DNA of 64,000 nucleotides from Streptococcus ictaluri 707-05 (GCF_000188015.2 NZ_AEUX02000007.1:310001-374000); one strand, 5' to 3'; positions 1 through 8,349 are shown, counted from the stretch's first letter. Notes: generated by a model not told the origin, from the sequence alone. Numbers and translations are program-made.

Positions 1-224
1 ATGATGGCCCTGAAATTTCAGCTGCTGAACTGCCTCATATTTTTGAACGTTTTTACAAGGGAGCAGGAGGACAAACAGGTATTGGACTAGCTATGACCAA
101 AGAAATTTTGGAGCAACATGGAGCGACTATCAGAGCTGAAAGCAAGCCTCATCAAACCACTTTTATTATTGATTTTACTTGCCACAAAATTGCCACAACT
201 TCACCTCAAACTTTCGGAGAATAA
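1..224 (+). CDS. Sensor histidine kinase, C-terminal end (partial)
   Basis: The reading frame enters the window at base 3 and runs 73 codons to a TAA at 222-224. It carries the end of a HATPase_c ATP-binding domain: DGPEIS resembles the G1 box, HIFERFYKG the F box and GGQTGIGLAM the G2 box. These boxes bind ATP-Mg for autophosphorylation of the upstream histidine. The sensor and dimerisation domains lie outside the window, so stimulus and partner regulator cannot be told. No terminator separates it from the next gene, which may be co-transcribed. Confident as a kinase fragment, not as a named kinase. Confidence 0.85.
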   Translation, partial: DGPEISAAELPHIFERFYKGAGGQTGIGLAMTKEILEQHGATIRAESKPHQTTFIIDFTCHKIATTSPQTFGE

Positions 225-298
225 GTTGGAAAAAAAGCCTATACTATAATCAAGATAAGAAAAGCTTATCTAAAAAAAAGAAAAGGCAGGTATCACTA

Positions 299-906
299 AT
301 GAACTATTCTAAAACACTAAAACACTAAAACACCTTTCTATTGCAAGTCTTCTTACCTTTGGAACAGTAACGTGTCTGCAGGCTAGCCCTATTGTTTCAG
401 CTGAGCAAGCGGTTAAAGAACCTGCATCCAGTATCAAAGTCAAATTAGAAGCTGCAGATAAGGAAGCAGAACCAATTTATCAAAAAATGGATAGCATCAA
501 CCAAGAGATTATGGCGCTAAAAGAAGCGACAATAGGTCATCACGAAAAAGAACTCACTCAGCAGCTTGATCACTTATATGATCAACACCAGGCCCTTTTG
601 GAAAAATTCTATGACGCCATTTGTGACGCTTATTGGTCAACAAGTGACGAAGCTAAGGCCCTAGTGGCAGAAACTAACTTGTCTGAAGAAGACAAACAAA
701 GTTTAGTATCATACTTTGATCAAACAGATAAGATTGAAAAAGAGCTTGATAAGCAGTATGAAGCCTTCGACAAAGAAGTGACTGAGCAAAATGCTCAACT
801 TGAAGCCCTCACCAAAGAAGCAGATGCTATTTACCAAAAACATGGTATTTCAAAAGATGCTCTAGAAGTATTTTACATGGGTCAAGACCAGCTTCCAGCA
901 GACTAA
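299..906 (+). pseudogene. Secreted helical protein, off-frame through an 8-bp repeat in the signal peptide
   Basis: An ATG at 299, after a purine-rich AAAAGGCAGG, starts a signal peptide but meets a stop after nine codons. Removing one of three tandem 8-bp units at 311-334 restores one open frame to 906. The restored protein begins MNYSKTLKHLSIASLL, has a hydrophobic core and an AxA-like cleavage site before SAEQAV, and then about 160 residues rich in E, K, Q and D with coiled-coil character. There is no wall anchor, so it would be released or surface-associated. The part from 487 is open but would lack a secretion signal and a good ribosome site. The family is not recognised. It is either a pseudogene or a phase-variable gene caught in the OFF state. 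Confidence 0.75.
311..334 (+). repeat. Tandem 8-bp repeat (3 units) inside a coding start
   Basis: Three successive units, AAAACACT, AAAACACT and AAAACACC, follow codon four of the secreted-protein gene. Because 8 is not a multiple of 3, gain or loss of a unit changes frame. Two units give an open protein, three give an early stop. Confidence 0.9.
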
Positions 907-936
907 TTTCTTAGCGACTCCTTTTTAAGACATCAT

Positions 937-976
937 AAAAAAGCTAGCAACCCTTAAAGGTCTTGCTAGCTTTTTT
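937..976. terminator. Bidirectional intrinsic terminator
   Basis: A-run followed by GCTAGCAA, a 12-base loop and TTGCTAGC with a T-run give a 14-bp stem that works on both strands. It sits between the secreted-protein gene and the convergent XRE gene. Confidence 0.9.
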
Positions 977-997
977 GATTGATTTGCTTTTTCTTGA

Positions 998-1357
998 CTA
1001 GTCCTCTTTGGACTGATGGGATAAGAGGTCTTGTCCAAAATCTAACCACTTATTATAGTTGTTTTCAGAAAGGCGCTCCGAAATCATCATTAAGTCTTTT
1101 TGGGGCAGATGATAATCAACTCCCTTTGACTCAGAGGCTCTTAAATCTTCTTCCATTAGTGCGGTTAGACTGACGTTAAAAATAGCAGCAATATCACTTA
1201 AAAGTCCTGATTTTGGAGTGTATTTTCCTTTTTCCCATTCACTGATTGAGGAAGAGCTTTTGCGTCCCAAGAGCTTCGCAAGTTCTAATTGTTCCATATT
1301 CTTTTGTAATCTAAGATATTTTAAATTAGTTGCAAAAAAGGTTTTCTTTGCGGACAT
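998..1357 (-). CDS. XRE-family HTH transcriptional regulator
   Basis: 119-residue protein with an N-terminal Cro/C1-type helix-turn-helix at about residues 9-65 (LRLQKNMEQLELAKLLG then SSSSISEWEKGKYTPKSG). The C-terminal 50 residues have no recognised sensor domain. The start at 1357 is supported by a ribosome site read as AAAGGAGA on the minus strand. It is transcribed away from a second HTH gene at 1523, and the 165-bp gap between them probably holds both promoters. Its target is unknown; autoregulation and control of the divergent gene are the simplest inference. Confidence 0.85.
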   Translation of the reverse strand: MSAKKTFFATNLKYLRLQKNMEQLELAKLLGRKSSSSISEWEKGKYTPKSGLLSDIAAIFNVSLTALMEEDLRASESKGVDYHLPQKDLMMISERLSENNYNKWLDFGQDLLSHQSKED

Positions 1358-1522
1358 AGCGGTCTCCTTTAGTTATATATAAGCTATCATACCATAAATC
1401 AAATTAAATCAAAAGATTTAGAAAAAAGGTAAAAAGACAAAAAACTTGACTTCATAAAAACCGAAGTTTATAATATGATTAACATGTGGAACTAATATGG
1501 GATAAGTATAGGGGAGAAGAAA

Positions 1523-1744
1523 GTGACCAAGTCAACCTTAAGAGAGATCAGAATTGCCCAAAAGATAACGCAACATCAACTATCAGAAATGACGGGTATT
1601 TCTGTACGCACCATTGCCCGTTATGAAAAAGACATTCAGACTTTTCGGCGAGCCAAATATGAAACCTTAAGAGGAATTGCCCAAGCATTGACGGTATCAG
1701 TCGATGATATTTTTTTAGATGATGGATCGGATTTTATGAAATAG
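1523..1744 (+). CDS. Small XRE-family HTH regulator
   Basis: 73 residues, almost all one helix-turn-helix domain (LREIRIAQKITQHQLSEMTG, then SVRTIARYEKD). It starts with GTG at 1523 behind GGGGAGAAG. This one-domain layout is common for phage-like or toxin-antitoxin-like repressors, but no partner toxin is visible next to it. It diverges from the regulator at 998-1357. Function is limited to DNA binding by family; the regulon is unknown. Confidence 0.85.
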   Translation: MTKSTLREIRIAQKITQHQLSEMTGISVRTIARYEKDIQTFRRAKYETLRGIAQALTVSVDDIFLDDGSDFMK

Positions 1745-1905
1745 AAAATGCAGCAGTTGTGAAAAGCTGCATCTTTTTGGATTTTTAATATACTTAAGTA
1801 TGATTTACTTTAAAATTAATAATAGTTATTTTTGACTGACTTTTTTCTAGGAAGGTTATATAATGTCGCTAGGGTCATTTGACTAAATGAAGAAAAGGAG
1901 TTCAT

Positions 1906-2298
1906 ATGTTAACAGAAGAAATGAAAGAGCTTATCGCTAATCAATTAGCCATTGTGGCAACAGTCGATGAGCATGGCAATCCTAATATTGGTCCTAAACG
2001 ATCTATGAGATTATTAGATGATAAGACCCTTATTTTTAATGAAAATACAGGTGGTCAGACCCAAGCCAATATTGACGCTAATGGTAAAATTGAGGTTGCT
2101 TATATTGACAGAGAGAAATTAAGAGGCTACCGTTTCAGAGGTCGTGCGGAAATCATTCATGATGGACCTGTTTATGAAGAAGCCAAAGCTTGGGCAGAAG
2201 GTAAAATGGGAGTTCCCAAAGCGGCAGGTCTGATTCATATTGAGGACATTTACAGTTTGCACTCTGGTGCTGAAGCTGGTAAGAAAGTTACTCTATAA
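1906..2298 (+). CDS. Pyridoxamine 5'-phosphate oxidase-like flavin-binding protein
   Basis: 130 residues with the split-barrel FMN-binding pattern of the PNPOx-like family: MKELIANQLAIVATVDEHGN at the N terminus, IGPKRSMRLLDDKTLIF, then the GYRFRGRAEII strand. Members bind FMN, F420 or haem and often reduce small molecules; substrate cannot be read here. It is too short and divergent to call a true PdxH. Ribosome site AAGGAG lies just before ATG 1906. Single-gene unit; the next gene begins 170 bp downstream. Confidence 0.8.
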   Translation: MLTEEMKELIANQLAIVATVDEHGNPNIGPKRSMRLLDDKTLIFNENTGGQTQANIDANGKIEVAYIDREKLRGYRFRGRAEIIHDGPVYEEAKAWAEGKMGVPKAAGLIHIEDIYSLHSGAEAGKKVTL

Positions 2299-2467
2299 GA
2301 TAAAAAAGAGTTTTAGTGTGTGCTAGAGCTCTTTTTGAATTATTTTTGACATAAATGACATCATAAATAAATATTTGTAACAAAAATGAAATAAAAGTAT
2401 TGCTTTTTTTCTCGAATGAATTATAATGAAAGAGTAAAAATAAAAAATCATTTAGGAGAATGACATC

Positions 2468-3232
2468 ATGAAGACTCTCAAAAGCACAGGTTTATTAGTA
2501 ACGCTTTCCCTTTTAGTTGGGACAACTTATCCTATTCAAAGCGTTTTAGCTGAAGATATGGCTCCTACAACAAGCCTTCAGGAGAAAAGCCAAGGGAGTG
2601 TGACTGTGGATGCTCAGCTTAGACCTAATAAACCCATCATTGATACCAAAATTAGAACTAGTCAGCCTTTAAAAAAAGCAAATTAAGCAACTGTATTACT
2701 TCTGGATGCCAATGGTAATACCATAAATCAGTACGAATACGGTATGCAGGCAGGTCAATCACAATTTTCAGTCTGGTTTGAGTTAAACTACCAACAAGTT
2801 GGTGATTATAGTATCGCCGTGACCGTAAAAGATGAGACGACGACTTTCTCTGGAGGTTCAGAAGCAGTGCATTTTGATGGTAAAGTGCAAAAACAAACAA
2901 ATTCAGAAAATAAAGAAAGCACAAATCAAACTGAAAACAAGAGCCAATCTTCTCTGACGCCAGAAAATAAAGTATCTCCTTCTACAAATACTACAAATCA
3001 AACAGTTAACAGTGGCAGCAATCAAAATAGAGTTAAGGCCTCTGCCCCATCTCAACAAAAGGTTAGTCAAGCAAAAACAAAGGCAAAGCCAAAAGATGAG
3101 CAAATGCTGTCTGATCGTGATGAAACACAAGTAGAGACGAAAAAATCATTTCCTTGGGGAGTGGTAGGATTACTAGCAGTAGCAGGTCTAGCCTTGTTAG
3201 CCTTACTTGCCAAAGTTTTTCTTCGAAAATAA
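2468..3232 (+). pseudogene. Membrane-anchored surface protein interrupted by an in-frame TAA
   Basis: The frame opens at ATG 2468 with a signal peptide (MKTLKSTGLLVTLSLLVG, cleavage near VLAED), meets TAA at 2684-2686, and stays open in the same frame to 3232. The two halves therefore form one 254-residue protein with a single nonsense codon. The second half has a beta-rich segment (YQQVGDYSIAVTVKDE), a low-complexity N/Q/S/K stretch, and a C-terminal hydrophobic helix (WGVVGLLAVAGLALLALLA) ending in basic residues. I see no LPXTG, so the anchor is probably a membrane helix. CAA to TAA would explain the lesion. Family not recognised. Confidence 0.8.
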
Positions 3233-3262
3233 AAGAATTAGAAAGGTTTATTTGATGGCTTT

Positions 3263-3282
3263 CATGCTATAATGAAACTATG
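3263..3282 (+). promoter_or_regulatory. Extended -10 promoter of rlmB, placing transcription start at the ATG
   Basis: TGCTATAAT (TATAAT at 3268-3273) ends seven bases before ATG 3280. No Shine-Dalgarno sequence lies between, so the mRNA is predicted to be leaderless. Confidence 0.6.
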
Positions 3283-4029
3283 AAAGATAATCAATTAATA
3301 GAAGAAAACAATGATATGGTGTACGGTGTCCATGCCGTCACGGAGAGTTTACTGGCAAATACAGGTAATAAACTCTACATTCAAGATGATTTGCGTGGCA
3401 AAAATGTTGATAAGATAAAGGCTTTGGCGACTGAGAAGAAGGTGTCCATCTCTTGGATGCCAAAGAAATCTTTAACCGAGATGACAGAAGGTGCTGTGCA
3501 TCAAGGTTTTGTCTTACGTGTCTCAGCCTTTGCCTATACCGAATTAGACAATCTCTTAGCCAAAGCTGATGAAGAATCAAACCCTCTGATTTTAATTTTA
3601 GACGGCTTAACAGATCCCCATAATTTTGGTTCTATTTTGAGAACGGCAGACGCTACCAAAGTTTGTGGGGTGATTATCCCTAAACATCGTGCCGTTGGGG
3701 TGACCCCTGTGGTGTCTAAAACATCTACCGGCGCTGTTGAGCATGTGCCAATTGTCCGTGTGACCAACCTCAGTCAAACCTTAGATAAACTGAAAGAAAA
3801 AGGATTTTGGACCTTTGGAACCGATATGAACGGAACGCCTTCTCACAAGTGGAATACCTCAGGGAAGTTAGCCCTTATTATTGGAAACGAAGGAAAAGGC
3901 ATCTCAGCTAATATCAAAAAACAGGTTGATGAAATGATTACTATCCCAATGGATGGACATGTGCAAAGTTTGAATGCATCAGTGGCTGCTGCTGTCTTGA
4001 TGTATGAAGTTTTTCGACATAAACTATAA
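3280..4029 (+). CDS. rlmB: 23S rRNA 2'-O-ribose methyltransferase, TrmH/SpoU family (RlmB)
   Basis: 249 residues, usual length for RlmB, which methylates the 2'-O of G2251 in the 23S rRNA P loop using SAM. An N-terminal substrate-binding part (residues about 12-85, YGVHAVTESLLA) precedes the SPOUT knot domain with its three family motifs: DPHNFGSILRTADA, IGNEGKGIS and SLNASVAAAVLMYE. The conserved arginine and asparagine of these motifs are present. It is followed after three bases by a NYN-domain gene, the usual pairing in Firmicutes. The start has no ribosome site but a -10 box immediately upstream. Confidence 0.95.
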   Translation: MKDNQLIEENNDMVYGVHAVTESLLANTGNKLYIQDDLRGKNVDKIKALATEKKVSISWMPKKSLTEMTEGAVHQGFVLRVSAFAYTELDNLLAKADEESNPLILILDGLTDPHNFGSILRTADATKVCGVIIPKHRAVGVTPVVSKTSTGAVEHVPIVRVTNLSQTLDKLKEKGFWTFGTDMNGTPSHKWNTSGKLALIIGNEGKGISANIKKQVDEMITIPMDGHVQSLNASVAAAVLMYEVFRHKL

Positions 4030-4032
4030 CAG

Positions 4033-4545
4033 ATGAAAAAAAGACTCTTATTGGTTGATGGCTACAATATGATTGCTTTTTGGCAAGAAACCCGTCAATT
4101 ATTTAAAACCAATCGTCTAGATGACGCTAGAGAAGTATTGTTGCGTAAACTTAATAATTACGCGCACTTTGAGAATATTGAGATTACCTGTGTCTTTGAT
4201 GCCCAGTATGTTCCTGGATTGCGTCAGCGCTATGATCACTATAAGATTTCAGTCATTTTCACTGAAGAAGAAGAGACGGCAGATGCCTATATCGAACGAA
4301 GCGCAGCAGAGCTCAACACAGCTCTTCAAATGGTAGAAGTAGCGACCAGTGACCTCAATGAGCAGTGGACCATTTTCTCACAAGGAGCCTTAAGGGTCTC
4401 AGCGCGCGAACTAGAGCAGCGAGTCAATACCGTCAAATCTGATTTAGATAAAATGTCTAAACAGATTGATTTGACCAAGCCCAAACTCAGACCTTGGGAT
4501 GAAGGACAGTTATCTCAATTACAAGAACTTTTAGATGAATTATAG
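4033..4545 (+). CDS. rae1: NYN-domain ribonuclease, YacP/Rae1 family
   Basis: 170 residues beginning KKRLLLVDGYNMIAFW, the NYN (PIN-like) nuclease signature with the metal-binding aspartate of LVDGYN. Further acidic residues lie in VFDAQYVPG and EEEETADAYIE. The B. subtilis homologue Rae1 cleaves mRNA in the ribosomal A site. Here it lies directly downstream of rlmB, forming a small translation/RNA operon. The C-terminal third is helical and charged. Assignment rests on motif and gene order. Confidence 0.85.
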   Translation: MKKRLLLVDGYNMIAFWQETRQLFKTNRLDDAREVLLRKLNNYAHFENIEITCVFDAQYVPGLRQRYDHYKISVIFTEEEETADAYIERSAAELNTALQMVEVATSDLNEQWTIFSQGALRVSARELEQRVNTVKSDLDKMSKQIDLTKPKLRPWDEGQLSQLQELLDEL

Positions 4546-4605
4546 AAGGAACTCCAAGTGAGTTTCTTTTTTTGTCATAAATACAAAACAAAATGTAAAA
4601 TATAA

Positions 4606-4634
4606 TTGACAAAATGACAACTGAGTTGTAAACT
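4606..4634 (+). promoter_or_regulatory. Promoter with an inverted repeat in its spacer (candidate operator)
   Basis: TTGACA at 4606-4611 and TAAACT at 4629-4634 are 17 bases apart. The spacer holds a perfect inverted repeat ACAACT-G-AGTTGT at 4617-4629. Position and symmetry suggest a repressor site. The HTH encoded at 5574 is the obvious but untested candidate. Confidence 0.6.
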
Positions 4635-4713
4635 AAAGCTATCGAAACGATTAGTGCATTTTGGATAAGGTTAGCATAAGCTGGCGCAAGCCAAGTCATA
4701 AGGAGGGCTTAAG

Positions 4714-5388
4714 ATGAAGAAGCAAAATATCGTTAAAAATCAATGGATTGCTATTGGGATCACAGGTCCTATGGCTCTTGTTAGTCTCATTGCGGCCGGT
4801 ACAGCTCAAAATCCCTTTCAACAGAAGATTTGTGGTATAGCTAGTCTTCTATTAGTGATCATTTTGATCTTATTACTTTGGGGACTTAAGTCGGCTAAAA
4901 AAATGCAAGACAAATTAGAGGCTGGATGCACTGAGGATAAGGATGTGCAAAAGCTGTTAAAAACACCTGTCTATGATGAACGTCAGAAACTTCTAGTCTC
5001 AAAAAGCTATCAGTATGGCTTTTGGACTATACTTTTCTTACTTTGGGTTCAGAGTGTATTGGGTCGTTTTTGGTCAGAAACCGTTTCTGCTGAGTTCATG
5101 GCTCTCTTAACTATGTATACAGGGAGCACTGTATCAGCTAATCTTAATGGAGCGTCACCGTTTGTTGATCAACGTTTTGGCCATATTGGAAAGATCATAA
5201 CCCTTCCTACCATCCTATTGGGCCTACTTTCTAGTCTAGGCGCGATTTGGGCAATGACAAAAGCTTCTGGATTAGCTCAAGTCTTTGGACATAGCGGCGC
5301 AGCCAGCATGTTTTGTTTGGGAGTTTCTTTGATAGCTATGGGAGTATCGATTGTCATCGGTCGTCGCCGGTTTAATGAGGAGGAGTAA
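4714..5388 (+). CDS. Multi-pass membrane protein paired with an HTH regulator
   Basis: 224 residues with about six hydrophobic segments: two at residues 12-60, two in the middle around 105-145, and two at the end around 163-215, with an Arg/Glu tail. A cytosolic loop (residues about 66-100, KKMQDKLEAGCTEDKDVQKL) separates the first pair. No catalytic motif is visible and I cannot name a family with confidence. Such membrane proteins are often found beside a short YozG-type HTH gene, as here 185 bp downstream. RBS AAGGAGGG precedes ATG 4714. Function unknown. Confidence 0.75.
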   Translation: MKKQNIVKNQWIAIGITGPMALVSLIAAGTAQNPFQQKICGIASLLLVIILILLLWGLKSAKKMQDKLEAGCTEDKDVQKLLKTPVYDERQKLLVSKSYQYGFWTILFLLWVQSVLGRFWSETVSAEFMALLTMYTGSTVSANLNGASPFVDQRFGHIGKIITLPTILLGLLSSLGAIWAMTKASGLAQVFGHSGAASMFCLGVSLIAMGVSIVIGRRRFNEEE

Positions 5389-5573
5389 TAGGAAGTAGAA
5401 AGCCGTTTTGGTTCCTCATCTTCAAGCACATATTAGGTCCTTTTGTTCTATTTAGGATACACAACATCCTCACAGATACTTATGTTTATCAATGATTTGC
5501 AAAAGATGACGAGAAATCTTTGAATAACAAAGATTCTCTTCTTTAAAAAATAAGACTAGAAAGAGGGGACACC

Positions 5574-5777
5574 GTGAAAAATTTGAAATTAAAGGCTGCG
5601 CGTGCAGGAAAAGATTTATCCCAGCAAGCCTTAGCTGATTTGGTTGGAGTCTCCAGACAGACCATTGCAGCAGTGGAAAAAGGCGATTATAACCCGACTA
5701 TTAACTTATGTATTGCTATCTGTAAAGTGTTAGATAAAACCTTAGACGATTTGTTTTGGCAAGCAGAAGAAGACTAA
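5574..5777 (+). CDS. Small XRE-family HTH regulator (YozG-like)
   Basis: 67 residues that are all one helix-turn-helix domain: LKAARAGKDLSQQALADLVG followed by SRQTIAAVEKGDYNPTINLC, the typical YozG/Cro pattern. It starts with GTG at 5574 after AGAGGGG. It lies downstream of the membrane protein at 4714 in the same direction and probably controls that gene. Possible operator: the inverted repeat at 4617-4629. No ligand domain is present. Confidence 0.85.
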   Translation: MKNLKLKAARAGKDLSQQALADLVGVSRQTIAAVEKGDYNPTINLCIAICKVLDKTLDDLFWQAEED

Positions 5778-5841
5778 GAACATGTCAGCTAAAAGAGCCT
5801 TATAAAAATGCTAAAAAATAAGAAAAAGAGTGTAAAATAAC

Positions 5842-5871
5842 TTGACTTGAACACTCTTTCTTTGGTATGAT
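5842..5871 (+). promoter_or_regulatory. Promoter of rplM-rpsI
   Basis: TTGACT at 5842-5847 and TATGAT at 5866-5871, 18-base spacer, followed by a leader of about 110 bases before ATG 5991. Confidence 0.85.
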
Positions 5872-5877
5872 AGTAGA

Positions 5878-5985
5878 CGGTATTGTTTACCCCATTTGAA
5901 AGGCCCCGGAACCTTCCAAATACCTTTGCGTGGGACGGAACACCCACCAACAACTGTAAACAAATATTACGAATTCGTATAGGAG
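5878..5985 (+). promoter_or_regulatory. Ribosomal protein L13 leader RNA (candidate)
   Basis: The leader between the promoter and rplM contains GGCCCCGGAACCTTCC and GCGTGGGACGGAACACCC, matching the layout I know for the Firmicutes L13 leader, a structured 5' region thought to bind L13 and repress its own operon. It was identified by position and recalled motif, not by a covariance search. Confidence 0.7.
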
Positions 5986-5990
5986 AAATC

Positions 5991-6437
5991 ATGAACAAAA
6001 CAACTTTTATGGCTAAAACTGGCCAAGTTGAACGCAAATGGTACGTTGTTGACGCAACAGATGTACCTCTTGGACGTCTTTCTGCAGTAGTTGCTAGCGT
6101 ACTTCGCGGAAAAAACAAACCAACATTCACACCACATACTGATACAGGTGACTTTGTGATCGTTATCAATGCTGAAAAAGTTAAATTAACTGGTAAAAAA
6201 GCAACTGATAAAGTTTACTACACTCACTCAATGTACCCAGGTGGTTTGAAATCAATCACAGCTGGTGAACTTCGTTCTAAAAATGCTGTTCGTTTGATTG
6301 AAAAATCAGTTAAAGGCATGCTTCCACATAACACTCTTGGACGTGCACAAGGTATGAAATTGAAAGTCTTCGTTGGCGCTGAGCATACACATGCAGCACA
6401 ACAACCAGAAGTACTTGACATCTCAGGACTTATCTAA
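5991..6437 (+). CDS. rplM: 50S ribosomal protein L13
   Basis: 148 residues, the usual length. Core L13 sequence: [55 protein letters not shown]13 is an early assembly protein of the large subunit. The frame is open upstream to 5883, but ATG 5991 has a clean AGGAGAAATC ribosome site and gives the family N terminus, so the upstream codons belong to the leader. It is followed by rpsI with a 20-base gap. Confidence 0.98.
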   Translation: MNKTTFMAKTGQVERKWYVVDATDVPLGRLSAVVASVLRGKNKPTFTPHTDTGDFVIVINAEKVKLTGKKATDKVYYTHSMYPGGLKSITAGELRSKNAVRLIEKSVKGMLPHNTLGRAQGMKLKVFVGAEHTHAAQQPEVLDISGLI

Positions 6438-6457
6438 GAGGAAAGGAGCATTATATA

Positions 6458-6850
6458 ATGGCACAAGCACAATATGCAGGTACTGGCCGTCGTAAAAACG
6501 CTGTTGCACGCGTTCGTTTGGTTCCAGGTACTGGTAAAATCACTATCAACAAAAAAGATGTTGAAGAATACATCCCACACGCAGACTTACGTCTTGTTAT
6601 CAACCAACCATTTGCAGTAACATCAACTGAAGGTTCATACGATGTTTTTGTTAACGTTGTTGGTGGTGGATACGGTGGACAATCTGGTGCGATCCGTCAC
6701 GGTATCGCGCGTGCATTGTTACAAGTAGACCCAGACTTCCGCGATTCATTGAAACGCGCTGGACTTCTTACACGTGACGCACGTATGGTTGAACGTAAAA
6801 AACCAGGTCTTAAAAAAGCTCGTAAAGCTAGCCAGTTCTCTAAACGTTAA
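6458..6850 (+). CDS. rpsI: 30S ribosomal protein S9
   Basis: 130 residues with the S9 hallmarks: [18 protein letters not shown] at the N terminus, [19 protein letters not shown] in the middle, and the basic C-terminal tail ending [12 protein letters not shown] that reaches the P-site tRNA. AGAGGAAAGGAG lies before ATG 6458. It is co-transcribed with rplM and ends at a strong terminator 25 bases downstream. Confidence 0.98.
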   Translation: MAQAQYAGTGRRKNAVARVRLVPGTGKITINKKDVEEYIPHADLRLVINQPFAVTSTEGSYDVFVNVVGGGYGGQSGAIRHGIARALLQVDPDFRDSLKRAGLLTRDARMVERKKPGLKKARKASQFSKR

Positions 6851-6875
6851 GAACAGCTACATTACAGCATTTACA

Positions 6876-6909
6876 GCACTTCATGGTTCACACCATGGGG
6901 TGTTTTTTT
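6876..6909 (+). terminator. Intrinsic terminator of rplM-rpsI
   Basis: CACTTCATGGT (6877-6887), loop TCAC, ACCATGGGGTG (6892-6902): an 11-bp stem with two G-U pairs, then seven Ts. Confidence 0.9.
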
Positions 6910-6991
6910 GTATAAAATTGTGTCACTCCACCGACCTAATAAATTTTCATATTAATGAAAAAGTGTTTATTGATACCTTAATATGTTATTT

Positions 6992-7953
6992 ACCCGTGGT
7001 GCTAGTTAATCTCAAAATACAATAAAAAGCCCAAAAGGACTATACTGTAAGTGCCTACACAAACAGGAGGTTAGTCCAAATGAGCCACTTACAGTATACA
7101 GCTAAATCCCATCACTTACAATGGAATATGCGTCAATTATCAAAAATTTGTTCTCAGTTTTATCAAGATTATTGTCCGGAAGACTTCAAACACCGTCGTA
7201 ACGTCTGTCTGTCCAAAGTTTCAGACCAATCTCTTCTAGTTTTACTGCTATTACAAGCTGAACTAGGTATTAAATCACAACGTCACTTTTATAGGATTTG
7301 TCAGCTATTTCCCTGCGGTACATTACTAGAAAGAAGTCGCTTTAATAGGCGTGCAAGACAGTTGATTTGGCTGGTTCAAGTGATTCGTCAGGCAATGAAC
7401 ACTCAAATTTCTCCCAATACCATTGTTATTATAGACAGCTTTCCTTTGCCACTTTGTCAATCTATTCGTAACCACAGGGTCAGACTTTTCAATGGGATAG
7501 CTAATATTGGTTACACCGCCTCTAAACATATGTGGTTTTACGGTTTTAAGGTTCACATGCTAGTGACCTTATCAGGCTACATTCTGAATTATGTTGTCAG
7601 CCCAGCCTCTGTTCATGATATTAAGGCAGTTTACGAGTTGCTAGAAAGGTGTGAACAATCCGTCATTTTAGCAGACTTAGGTTACCTTAACCGTGAGCTG
7701 AAAGATGAGTTGAAGCAAAATGGCTATCACCTCTGGACTCCCTTGCGTCAAAATATGGAAGGGGCTAAACAGCATAATCATTGGAAACTAATGGCTATGA
7801 GACGAACCATTGAGACTAGATTTTCAGAACTTTGTTCCCTTTTTGATATGGAACGAACACTGGATAGGGGCATGACAGGGCTGCAATTGAGGATTGAACA
7901 AATCATACTAGCTTACAATTTGAGATATTTTGAAATTAACTAGCACCATGGGT
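6992..7953 (+). mobile_element. IS982-family insertion sequence, copy 1
   Basis: 962-bp element with terminal inverted repeats ACCCGTGGTGCTAGTTAAT (left) and its near-match ending CTAGCACCATGGGT (right). It is flanked by a perfect 7-bp target duplication GTTATTT at 6985-6991 and 7954-7960. It carries one intact transposase gene. It inserted downstream of the rpsI terminator. Confidence 0.95.
7080..7943 (+). CDS. IS982-family DDE transposase (copy 1)
   Basis: 287 residues covering nearly the whole IS. It has the DDE transposase layout of this family: IVIIDSFPLPLCQSIRNHR holds the first aspartate, LADLGYLNRE the second, and RRTIETRFSELCSLFDMER the catalytic glutamate. Its start follows an AGGAGG ribosome site. 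The frame is intact and its protein is identical to copy 2, so both insertions are recent and potentially active. Confidence 0.95.
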   Translation: MSHLQYTAKSHHLQWNMRQLSKICSQFYQDYCPEDFKHRRNVCLSKVSDQSLLVLLLLQAELGIKSQRHFYRICQLFPCGTLLERSRFNRRARQLIWLVQVIRQAMNTQISPNTIVIIDSFPLPLCQSIRNHRVRLFNGIANIGYTASKHMWFYGFKVHMLVTLSGYILNYVVSPASVHDIKAVYELLERCEQSVILADLGYLNRELKDELKQNGYHLWTPLRQNMEGAKQHNHWKLMAMRRTIETRFSELCSLFDMERTLDRGMTGLQLRIEQIILAYNLRYFEIN

Positions 7954-8060
7954 GTTATTTGTATAATGTAATTATATAATTGGGAAATTTTTTCTTTTAT
8001 AATTATTACATATAAAAATTGTTATAAAAGTGAATTATTATTTATTAGGAGTTATAACGA

Positions 8061-8349
8061 TTGTTTAACTTGATAATTGAATTTTTTAGTCAAAAAAATT
8101 AGGAGACAATTTTGTGTTTTTGTTTTAGTATTTTTGATTATTATGCCTTTATTAATTAATTTTGCATTTAAGATTTATATTAATGAATCTTTGTCCGAGT
8201 TGACCATAATTGATAAATTAACTCTCCTTGGTCAATTGTATGCCCCAAAGTTGCGGGTGCAGGTCACTCAAGTAAATATAGAAAATATTGTAATCAAAAC
8301 TGGAAGAAAGTATCACAGGATAGAAATTGAAAATATTCTGGATATTTAA
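8061..8349 (+). pseudogene. Small membrane-anchored hypothetical protein, start uncertain
   Basis: An open frame from TTG 8077 gives 90 residues with one hydrophobic segment (FCVFVLVFLIIMPLLINFAF) and a polar tail. TTG 8077 has no ribosome site. A better site, AGGAG at 8047-8051, points to TTG 8061, whose frame (MFNLIIEFF) would run into the 8077 frame if a run of six Ts near 8081 were one base shorter. So this is either a short gene with a poor start or a frameshifted one. No family recognised. The 8369 gene follows after 19 bases. Confidence 0.45.

Noticed and set aside
5883-5990. Longer rplM start in the leader
   Set aside because: The upstream part is the L13 leader sequence, and ATG 5991 has a proper ribosome site and the family N terminus.
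7326-7556. Antisense frame of 76 codons in each IS982 copy (also at 10444 and 47353)
   Set aside because: Lies wholly within the transposase gene on the other strand; conserved only because the IS is conserved.
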